From Clostridia bacterium (GTDB lineage: Bacteria; Bacillota; Clostridia; TANB77; UBA1234): a stretch of DNA of 64,000 nucleotides. Position 1 is the first letter of the stretch, and each line of letters opens with the position of its first letter. Positions 55,204 to 62,449 of this stretch are shown one piece after another. The position numbers and the translations under genes are program-made. Under the pieces are notes generated by a model. That model was not told the origin of the DNA and made no database searches. It was given only the letters and a program-made list of their open reading frames with translations. The DNA lies in NCBI GenBank assembly GCA_017469565.1, contig JAFUGC010000028.1, forward strand, positions 1 to 64,000, written 5' to 3'.

Positions 55204-55238
55204 AAAAGGTACTGATTTGGTAAATCAGTACCTTTTTT
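55204..55238 (+). terminator. Intrinsic terminator of the GC-rich island
   Basis: GGTACTGATTT pairs with AAATCAGTACC, GGT loop, six T. Confidence 0.92.
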
Positions 55239-55379
55239 GCGTTTCAATTTTAAAAAATCAGGTTCTTTTTTCCTTTTTCACCAGGATTTGTGGTTTGAAA
55301 AGTACTTTTACAGATGCTAAGATTTAATTGTTGGTGGGAAAAACACCACAATAAAATTTTAAGAAAGGAAGGAAACTAC

Positions 55380-57224
55380 ATGAAAAGAATTTTAGCACTT
55401 ATTTTATCTTTTGCAATGATTCTTGGAATGATGCCTATGGCCTTTGCAGAGGGGGAAACCGTGGTTGCAAAAATAGGCGAAGAGGAATACCAAACCATCA
55501 CGGCTGCAATTAATGCGGCACAAACAGGTGAAACGGTTACACTTGTGAGTGATGTGGAAACAGATGAATTATTTTCTGTTCCTTCTGGTATTATCATTGA
55601 TGGTGGGGGAAAAACCATCAAAAGTACTTATGCAGGAAATAAGGCCAACCTTATTACCATAACCGGAAAAGGAGAAACAACCATTCAAAATTTAAATATA
55701 GATGTAACAGAAGCTCAAATTAAATATGCAGTTCATGTGTATAGCAAAGAGGAAGAAAGTTTAGCAACAGTTACCTTAAGTAAAGTAAAAATAGAGGGAG
55801 GCAATTATGCAGCTATCTTAGTCAATGGTTCTGAAGTTACGATAGAGGATTCTACCTTAAATCCTGGCGAGAACGCCTATACCAATGTAGAATATGCTAT
55901 GGGAAGTAATGTGACATCTGTACCAAAGATTACTCTCAATAATGTAACTACCAAAGAGGGATTAAATGTGATGTATGCTGACAGTGATACATTAAAAGCA
56001 ATTGATGCGGAGAGCACAGAAAAAGCCCTTGAAATTGTTAATAGCAATCTAGTGGGAGCAAAAATTTCTCTAGATGAAGATGGGAATGCTTATGATTTTG
56101 TAGAAGTAAAGTATCAATTAACACTCAATTATGCAGATGAACAAACAGAGTCAAAGGAAATTGAAGTGATAGACGGGGAAGAAGTAGAATTAGAAGTGCC
56201 AACAAGAGAAGGGTATACATTTGAAGGCTGGAAGGCTGAAGATGGAACCATATATGGCAAAGAAGAAGACAAAAAATCAATCAAGGTAGAAAGTGACATT
56301 ATTCTTACCGCGGAGTGGAAAAAGATTGAAACGGAAGAAAGTGGAGACAATAGTGGTGATACAAGCGGCGATGTAAGTGGAGACATTAGTAGCGATGCAA
56401 GCGGCGATGTAAGTGGAGACATTAGTAGCGATGCAAGTGGTGATGTAAGTGGAGACATTAGCGGTGATACAAGCGGCGATGTAAGTGGAGACATTAGCGG
56501 TGATACAAGCGGCGATGTTAGTGGAGATATTAGCGATGATACAAGTGGCGATGTCAGTGGAGATAAGAGTGGTGATACGAGCGTGGATGATAAAACATCT
56601 TCAGGTGGTAAATCAAGTGGCAAAGGTGATAAAAAGGAAGAAAATAAAGAAGATAATAAGGAAGAAGAAAAAACAGAAGTAAAAATCACTTTTGATGATA
56701 TTAAATCAGGAGATTGGTATTATGAATCCGTGAAAGACTTAGTAGGTAAAGGAGTAATCAAAGGAACTTCCAAAGATAAGTTTTCTCCAGAATTAAAACT
56801 TACTAGAGGTATGTTAGTTACTATGCTTCATAGACTTGAAAATGAAGAAAAGGCAACAAAGAAAATTACATTCAAAGATGTAAACGAAAAGGCATATTAT
56901 TATGATGCTGTTGTATGGGCAGCAGAAAATAAAATTATTGTTGGCTACAATGAGGAAACCTTTGGAGCAGAGGACGAAATTACTAGAGAACAAGTGGCCC
57001 TAGTACTTTACAGATATCAAAAATATTTAGATAAAGATGTGAAGGTGAAAGAGGATAGTATGAAATTTGATGATGCTAAGGAGATTAGTGATTATGCCAA
57101 GACTGCAATGCAATGGGCTGTAGAGAAGGGAATTATGAAAGGAAAAGATGAGAAAATTCTTGCTCCTAAAGATATTTCTTCTAGAGCCGAGATTGTTGTG
57201 ATGATTGGAAGGCTAGGGAAGTAA
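55380..57224 (+). CDS. Secreted protein with InlB-type repeat, Ser-Gly-Asp repeat and three C-terminal SLH domains
   Basis: 614 aa from ATG 55380 (AAGGAAGG upstream). A signal peptide (1-24, ending MAFA) is followed by a beta-helix-like region (about 30-245, with TTIQNLNIDVTEA), one InlB B-repeat/Flg_new module (about 250-320, REGYTFEGW, TAEWKK), a 84-residue SGDx linker (DNA 56340-56591), a Lys/Glu linker, then three SLH modules (ITFDDIKSGDWYYESVKDL, ITFKDVNEKAYYYDAVVWA, MKFDDAKEISDYAKTAM). SLH modules bind secondary cell-wall polysaccharide, so this is a surface-anchored protein. It ends at a very long hairpin. Confidence 0.85.
   Translation: MKRILALILSFAMILGMMPMAFAEGETVVAKIGEEEYQTITAAINAAQTGETVTLVSDVETDELFSVPSGIIIDGGGKTIKSTYAGNKANLITITGKGETTIQNLNIDVTEAQIKYAVHVYSKEEESLATVTLSKVKIEGGNYAAILVNGSEVTIEDSTLNPGENAYTNVEYAMGSNVTSVPKITLNNVTTKEGLNVMYADSDTLKAIDAESTEKALEIVNSNLVGAKISLDEDGNAYDFVEVKYQLTLNYADEQTESKEIEVIDGEEVELEVPTREGYTFEGWKAEDGTIYGKEEDKKSIKVESDIILTAEWKKIETEESGDNSGDTSGDVSGDISSDASGDVSGDISSDASGDVSGDISGDTSGDVSGDISGDTSGDVSGDISDDTSGDVSGDKSGDTSVDDKTSSGGKSSGKGDKKEENKEDNKEEEKTEVKITFDDIKSGDWYYESVKDLVGKGVIKGTSKDKFSPELKLTRGMLVTMLHRLENEEKATKKITFKDVNEKAYYYDAVVWAAENKIIVGYNEETFGAEDEITREQVALVLYRYQKYLDKDVKVKEDSMKFDDAKEISDYAKTAMQWAVEKGIMKGKDEKILAPKDISSRAEIVVMIGRLGK
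56340..56591 (+). repeat. 12-bp tandem repeat coding for SGDx, with a 36-bp higher order
   Basis: 21 consecutive four-residue units S-(G/S/D/V)-D-x. From the third unit the x residues cycle V, I, A/T, so six 36-bp super-units are visible (V-I-A, V-I-A, V-I-T, V-I-T, V-I-T, V-K-T). The DNA copies differ at silent positions (ggt/ggc/gga). In-frame, length-variable repeat. Confidence 0.92.
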
Positions 57225-57226
57225 GA

Positions 57227-57289
57227 AAATAAAAGAATTCCCATGGGAACCCTTAAGAGGGCACTCCCATGGGAATTCTTTTATTTTTT
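57227..57289 (+). terminator. Long perfect 23-bp stem terminator
   Basis: AAAATAAAAGAATTCCCATG.. (23 bp) pairs perfectly with its complement around a loop that itself can pair CCCT/AGGG, followed by T-rich sequence. Arms contain the palindrome GAATTCCCATGGGAATTC. Confidence 0.88.
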
Positions 57290-57483
57290 AACTTGTTATG
57301 ACTAAGAGATTGGAAATTTTTCGCGATACTTTTTGAGGAGATACACCGATGTTTTGAGAATGGAGTCTAATATTTATGTCAACTTAAAATAGCTGTCAAA
57401 TGTAAATTTCCGTAGGAAAAATTAACAAAAATGCATTTAAATGTAAACAAATTGTAAATTTCGTAAATGTTTTTTAAACTTTG
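57290..57483. other. Non-coding upstream region of the main S-layer-type gene
   Basis: Part of the 428-base gap 57225-57652. No gene seen. The motif TGTAAATTTC(C)GTA occurs at 57401-57414 and 57453-57465, upstream of the promoter, and could be a regulator site. Otherwise AT-rich. Confidence 0.5.
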
Positions 57484-57511
57484 TTGACTTTCATTTTTAG
57501 AAATATATAAT
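57484..57511 (+). promoter_or_regulatory. Promoter of the 57653 S-layer-type gene
   Basis: TTGACT 57484-57489, 16-base spacer, TATAAT 57506-57511. A leader of about 135 bases with AAAGGAGG just before the gene follows. Confidence 0.75.
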
Positions 57512-57652
57512 GGCAGTGTACTTAGGAAATGGAAATATTCTACCATAATCCTTGGTGCAAAATTAGATTGTTAGAGCAGATAAGAAAGAAAAGGGCAGTC
57601 TAATTCCATCAAATACTTTTCTTTCAAAAATTTTAAAGGAGGATTTTTCAAT

Positions 57653-60235
57653 ATGAAAAGAGTATTATCTTTAGTATTAGCGCTTTCAATGGTTCTTAGT
57701 ATGTTCTCTTTTGCTTTTGCAGGTAGCAACCTAAAAGACATTGACGGAACAGAATATGAAGCTGCTGTTGAAGCACTAGTAGAGTTAGGTGTTGTTAACG
57801 GATACACAGACGGAACATACCTACCAGAGAAAACAGTATCAAGAGCCGAAATGGCTAAATTATTAGTAGTAGCAGCTGGACTTGAGCCAGCAGCTGAAGT
57901 AGCACAAGGTGCTACAAGATTTTCAGATGTTAACGGTGGATGGGCTTCTGGCTACATCAATGTTGCTTCTGAATATGGTTACATCGTTGGATATCCAGAT
58001 GGAACATTCCAACCAGATGCACAAGTTACTTATGCAGAAGCTGTAACAATGGCTCTTAGAGTATTAGGTTACAGAACAGTAGTTGAATCAAAAGGCACAT
58101 GGCCAACAAACTACATTGCAAGAGCACAAGACCTTAAAATGTTAGATGACATCTCTTATGGAACATATTCAGATGGCGCTAAAAGAGGAAATGTTGCTAA
58201 ACTTGTATGGAATATGTTAAGAACAAAAATGTGGGATGTAACAAGTGAGAATGAGACAAATGGTCTTAACTACTCAAAATCTGACATTATGTTAGAAGTT
58301 AAATTCCCAGATTATGACTATGTAGAAGACTATTTCGATAGCTTTGATATCACAAGCGATGGCGAAGTAATGATTACATTAGAAGGTGTAACTGGCGAAT
58401 TAGAGTATCTTGGAAATGATTTCTACACATTTGTTACAGGAACAGAAGTAGAAGTTTTAATCAATACAAAAGATGAAACTTTATTAACAATCGTTCCAAC
58501 AGGTGATGACAAATTAGTAGAAGGAACAAAATCAGATTTAGAAGATGATTACGAAGATACAGTTCCAGCTGGAACATATGATTATGCTTATGCAAGAGTT
58601 GAAAAGAAAGATATCAAAGATTCAACTTTATTAACAGTAAATAGTGCATATGTATATGAAGTAAAAGAATCTTCTTCAAGCATTAAGATAAACGGTTCAT
58701 CAACAAAAGAAAAAGATTATGAGAACTATGTTGTAATCAAAGATGGTGAAAGAGTTTCTTATGCTGATGTAAAAGCTGGTGACGTTCTTTCAGAAGTTAC
58801 AGTTGATGGAAACACATTCTATATCATTTCAACAGATTCTGTAGAAGGTAAATTCACAAAATATGTTGATGATGATGATGATAGCATTCTAACAATTGGT
58901 GGAGAAAAATACACAGAAGCTGAAGCTTACTATGTAGAAAATCCAGAAAAAGACGGAGAGAAGAAAGGTTCTAAACTTGCTAACGCTTCAGATTCAGTAA
59001 GAAAAGATATGAAGAATGAAGTAGTTACAGCTTACCTAGACTTCCTAGGAAGAGTAACAAGACTTGACTTCGATGGTAAGATTGGTGATGATTCAACAGG
59101 AGATGTTAAATTCTATGCTATTAAGTCTCTAGTAGAGAAAGAAAAAGCTGGAGTTTATACAATATCTCTAGAGAATGAAGCTGGCGAAGAAGAATACAAA
59201 TTCGAGAAGAATAGCAGTGTTGCAAAAGATTTATATGCAGATGATACAATGACTGAAGGTACATTTGTAGCTGTTTCATTCAATGATGATGGTGAAATCA
59301 CAGATATTGAAAATGTTGCAGCAATTACTCTTGATGGACCAGATGCATCTGAGAAAGACATCACATATGATGAAGATGAAGATGATGGATACTATCAAGT
59401 ACTTCCTCTTGAGAGTGCAAAATATGATAAGGATGAAGAGAAGCTTGTTGCAGGTGATGATTCAATCCTTGTTGATGAAGATGTAATTCTTGTAACATTA
59501 ACACTTGATGATAATGATACAACAAAGACATCTGATGATGTATACTCAGTAGAATTTGCTGAAGGACTAGAAGCTCTTGAGAACATTAAAGACGAAGAAA
59601 TCGTAGTTATCGTTGATGCTGCTGAAAAGATTCAAACAGCTATCTATGTAATTAGATTTGACGATGCTACAAACAAAGATGATATCGAAGCTGCTAAAGT
59701 TGAAAGTGCTAAGTTAAACAAACTTGGAACAGAGTATTCTTTAGAGTTAGATAACAATGATGATATGGTTTATAGAAAATCAGACAATACTGAACTTGGT
59801 GATGGTATTGCAGATTATGAGAATGGTGTAATTCTTTACTCTATCAAAGAAGATAAAGATGGTGACGAATACTTAATATTTGAAGCTGGTTTAACATTTG
59901 ATGATATTAAAGCTGTAGTTGCTGATGATGATGCTGATGATTATGTTGATGAAGTTAAACGTAACACAGTAAGCTTCGAAGATGAAGATGTAAGAATCGC
60001 TAAAGCATACAGAGATGAAATGGAAGATTACCTATTCGTAATCATAGAAGTTTCTGATGATGAAGATGCTGATGATGAAGACGTAGTAACAAACGTTGCT
60101 AGCCCAATCAAAGCAGAAGATATCTCAGCTTCTAACTTTGAAGAATTCGACAGAATTATCAAAGATGATGATGCTAAGGTTATATTCATAATCAGAGGTC
60201 TTGCTGAAAGAGAAGAAGCAGGAGAACCTGCCTAA
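57653..60235 (+). CDS. Major S-layer-type protein with N-terminal SLH domains
   Basis: 860 aa. Signal peptide (1-23, ending FAFA), then SLH modules: LKDIDGTEYEAAVEALVELGVVNGYTDGTYLPEKTVSRAEMAKLL, FSDVNGGWASGYINVASEYGYIVGYPDGTFQPDAQVTYAEAVTM, and a third less regular one ending LVWNML (about 135-190). The rest is beta-rich and very acidic (many DD, ED, EE), with a low-complexity C-terminus. Frequent GGA, ACA, AAC and TAC codons and a strong promoter with long leader suggest high expression, so it may be the main S-layer protein. Confidence 0.85.
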   Translation: MKRVLSLVLALSMVLSMFSFAFAGSNLKDIDGTEYEAAVEALVELGVVNGYTDGTYLPEKTVSRAEMAKLLVVAAGLEPAAEVAQGATRFSDVNGGWASGYINVASEYGYIVGYPDGTFQPDAQVTYAEAVTMALRVLGYRTVVESKGTWPTNYIARAQDLKMLDDISYGTYSDGAKRGNVAKLVWNMLRTKMWDVTSENETNGLNYSKSDIMLEVKFPDYDYVEDYFDSFDITSDGEVMITLEGVTGELEYLGNDFYTFVTGTEVEVLINTKDETLLTIVPTGDDKLVEGTKSDLEDDYEDTVPAGTYDYAYARVEKKDIKDSTLLTVNSAYVYEVKESSSSIKINGSSTKEKDYENYVVIKDGERVSYADVKAGDVLSEVTVDGNTFYIISTDSVEGKFTKYVDDDDDSILTIGGEKYTEAEAYYVENPEKDGEKKGSKLANASDSVRKDMKNEVVTAYLDFLGRVTRLDFDGKIGDDSTGDVKFYAIKSLVEKEKAGVYTISLENEAGEEEYKFEKNSSVAKDLYADDTMTEGTFVAVSFNDDGEITDIENVAAITLDGPDASEKDITYDEDEDDGYYQVLPLESAKYDKDEEKLVAGDDSILVDEDVILVTLTLDDNDTTKTSDDVYSVEFAEGLEALENIKDEEIVVIVDAAEKIQTAIYVIRFDDATNKDDIEAAKVESAKLNKLGTEYSLELDNNDDMVYRKSDNTELGDGIADYENGVILYSIKEDKDGDEYLIFEAGLTFDDIKAVVADDDADDYVDEVKRNTVSFEDEDVRIAKAYRDEMEDYLFVIIEVSDDEDADDEDVVTNVASPIKAEDISASNFEEFDRIIKDDDAKVIFIIRGLAEREEAGEPA

Positions 60236-60258
60236 GAGGTAATACTCTTGAATATAAA

Positions 60259-60289
60259 TGCCCAGGCTTAAGTGCCTGGGTATTTTTTT
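60259..60289 (+). terminator. Intrinsic terminator
   Basis: CCCAGGC/GCCTGGG stem, short TTAAGT loop, seven T. Confidence 0.88.
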
Positions 60290-60324
60290 ACTCTTTTATC
60301 TACGGAAGGAACAATTTTGCGAAA

Positions 60325-60355
60325 AAATAGTCTACCAAATTGTAGACTATTTTTA
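60325..60355. repeat. Perfect 12-bp inverted repeat at the promoter of the 60401 gene
   Basis: AAAATAGTCTAC pairs with GTAGACTATTTT, loop CAAATT. It lies 10 bases before TATAAT (60365-60370), so it overlaps the expected -35 region. It could be an operator or a transcription barrier. Confidence 0.6.
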
Positions 60356-60400
60356 CAATTATGATATAATATTTCTGTGATTGATAAAGGAGGATAGGTA

Positions 60401-62356
60401 ATGAAAAAATTGATTTGTTTATTAATTGCCTTAGTAACATTTTTTACGGTTACATGCTATGCGGCAAATGTGAAAACGGTATCTCTTTCGGATGTAAAAG
60501 GAACCAAATACGAAGAGGCTGTGAGTAAGTTAGTAACCTTTAACATTGTAAACGGTTTTGAGGATAACACATATAGACCTGCGGATACGGTTACTCGTGC
60601 ACAGCTAGCAAAAATGCTTGTTATCTCTATGGGAATGGAGAGTCAAGTGGCAGATGCTAGCAAAAAATATCTAGATTTTTCAGATGTTTTGAGCTCACAC
60701 TGGGGTTATGGATACATTAAATTAGCATCGGATAATAAACTTGTGAATGGGTATGAAGATAAAACTTTTAAGCCAGAAGGTAATGTAACATATGCTGAGG
60801 CAACAGCTATGATTGTCAGGGCTTTAGGATATGAAGTAGATGTTGCTAGGTCTGAATTAAATTGGCCTAATAATTATATGACTTATGCTGATGAAAAATT
60901 AGAGTTGTTTGATGGCATTTCTACTTTTAAAGCGAATGATAAGGCTAACCGTGGAGATATTGCACTGCTTCTTTGGAATGCTCTTAGAACCGGTGTGTGT
61001 GAAATTGTTGCTGAAAATTCAAAAGGTCTTGTTTATGGTCAGGGTAATGCAATGATTACGGAATATTTAAATTATATTTACTTAAAAGATGCAGAGGTGA
61101 AGAAGGTAGATTTTGATAAAACATATAAAACTGCTGAAGTGACATTGAAAGAAAAGGGGAAAGAATCTTTAACAGTGGAATTTGATGCGGAAGATGCCAT
61201 TGAGATGTTTGGAAAGACAGTAACTATTCTTTGTGATAAAAAGGGAAAGAATATTTTATCTTTTGAAGCCACTTCTGATTATAAGACTGTGAAGGGAAAT
61301 GTTTCAAATATTACAAGTACTAAGATTTATTTAACGAATAAGAGCACAGGATACAAATTGCCGGAAGATGATGATGATATCTTATTATATGGAATCGATG
61401 ATATTGATGATGCAGCTGAGGTAATCTTACTTGTGGACGGAAGCACTATCCAATACTGTGTTGCTATGGGAACATCGGATGTTCAAATGGGTGTTGTAGT
61501 GGATGCAAAAGTCAAGATTTCAAATGATTATGGAATCAAGGTAAGAGGAGTTGATGTGACAAAGGGCGGAGAGTCTTATTTAGTTGCCAATGAAGATGAA
61601 TGGCCATCCAAAGGGGAAGTAATCCTTTATTACATTAATGATGATGATTATTTAGTAGTTTTAGGTACTGCTAGCGAGGAAGATGCAAGTAGCATTTCTA
61701 GCGTTAGTAGCAGTTCTATTAAGATATCGAAAAAGAAGGATTATGATTTTGAGGATAAGGATGAATATACAATAGTTTCTGCTACTACTTCAAAATTAAA
61801 ATCAACCAAATTGTCTGAAGTTAGTAGGAAAACAGATATGGTTTGCATTTTCGAATATAATGCACATGTATATATTGTTGTTTATGAAGAGGCTTATTTA
61901 GATAATCTAGACCCTGATCTTGTAGAAGCATTGGATGCGCTAGATGAAGCAATTGAGGAAGCTCTAGATTATGATGAGGCAAAATATACGCAAAAATCTT
62001 ATGCACAGCTAATGAAGTATGTAGAAACAGGTAAATCGCTTGATTATGAGTCTACTATGTCAAAAATCAAGAAGGCTACAAGCAATATTTTAAAGTATAT
62101 TGATAATTTGGAAGCTGCTGGAGCAAAAGAAAGAAAAGTTGTTAGTGCGAAAAAAGCGTTAAGAGAATTAGTGAAAGATGAGGCTGAATTATTAGTAGAA
62201 GATGAAGATTTGTATACAAAGAAGTCATATAATGCTTTTTATGAAGTTTATTCAGAAGCACTTGATTTATTAGCTGCAACAGATGCAGAACAAGATGAGT
62301 TAGAAGACATGTATGATGATCTTGAGGATGCAATGGATAGTTTAGTGAAGGCATAA
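60401..62356 (+). CDS. S-layer-type protein with N-terminal SLH and C-terminal FIVAR-like repeats
   Basis: 651 aa. Signal peptide (1-21, ending CYA), three SLH modules in the same arrangement as the 57653 protein (SDVKGTKYEEAVSKLVTFNIVNGF, FSDVLSSHWGYGYIKLASDNKLVNGY, a third ending LLWNAL), beta-rich middle, then an acidic helical end with two FIVAR-like units (YDEAKYTQKSYAQLMKYVETGKSL and LYTKKSYNAFYEVYSEALDLL). It is probably a paralogue of the preceding gene and another surface layer or wall-binding protein. Confidence 0.85.
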   Translation: MKKLICLLIALVTFFTVTCYAANVKTVSLSDVKGTKYEEAVSKLVTFNIVNGFEDNTYRPADTVTRAQLAKMLVISMGMESQVADASKKYLDFSDVLSSHWGYGYIKLASDNKLVNGYEDKTFKPEGNVTYAEATAMIVRALGYEVDVARSELNWPNNYMTYADEKLELFDGISTFKANDKANRGDIALLLWNALRTGVCEIVAENSKGLVYGQGNAMITEYLNYIYLKDAEVKKVDFDKTYKTAEVTLKEKGKESLTVEFDAEDAIEMFGKTVTILCDKKGKNILSFEATSDYKTVKGNVSNITSTKIYLTNKSTGYKLPEDDDDILLYGIDDIDDAAEVILLVDGSTIQYCVAMGTSDVQMGVVVDAKVKISNDYGIKVRGVDVTKGGESYLVANEDEWPSKGEVILYYINDDDYLVVLGTASEEDASSISSVSSSSIKISKKKDYDFEDKDEYTIVSATTSKLKSTKLSEVSRKTDMVCIFEYNAHVYIVVYEEAYLDNLDPDLVEALDALDEAIEEALDYDEAKYTQKSYAQLMKYVETGKSLDYESTMSKIKKATSNILKYIDNLEAAGAKERKVVSAKKALRELVKDEAELLVEDEDLYTKKSYNAFYEVYSEALDLLAATDAEQDELEDMYDDLEDAMDSLVKA

Positions 62357-62387
62357 TTTTGAATCATTTGGATAAATATGAATCATG

Positions 62388-62420
62388 AGAAGCTAGGTAA
62401 AATCATATTATCTAGCTTCT
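62388..62420 (+). terminator. Weak hairpin after the 60401 gene
   Basis: AGAAGCTAG pairs with CTAGCTTCT around a 15-base loop. There is no good T run, so it may be a weak terminator or none. Confidence 0.4.
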
Positions 62421-62449
62421 TGTATGAATAATAAAAAGGAGGTTACACC

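Larger units (their letters stand above)
54720..55238 (+). ncRNA. GC-rich transcription unit, possible large structured RNA
   Basis: This unit runs from just past the promoter to its own terminator. The 54830-55200 part is much more GC-rich than the surroundings. By eye it holds many short perfect hairpins: 54857-54870, 54889-54903, 54927-54955 (two 5-bp stems), 54964-54985, 55116-55129 and 55138-55155. Three reading frames on two strands lack stops over more than 100 codons. This favours structured RNA, but the plus-strand ORF 54832-55158 also shows codon-position bias. I do not match it to RNase P, tmRNA, SRP or 6S RNA. Confidence 0.35.

Noticed and set aside
56340-56591. Possible CRISPR array
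   Set aside because: The repeats are in-frame, 12 and 36 bp with no spacers of unique sequence.
56129-56689. 186-aa minus-strand ORF opposite the SGDx repeat
   Set aside because: It is the mirror of the 12-bp repeat (serine/leucine/proline low complexity) and has no ribosome site.
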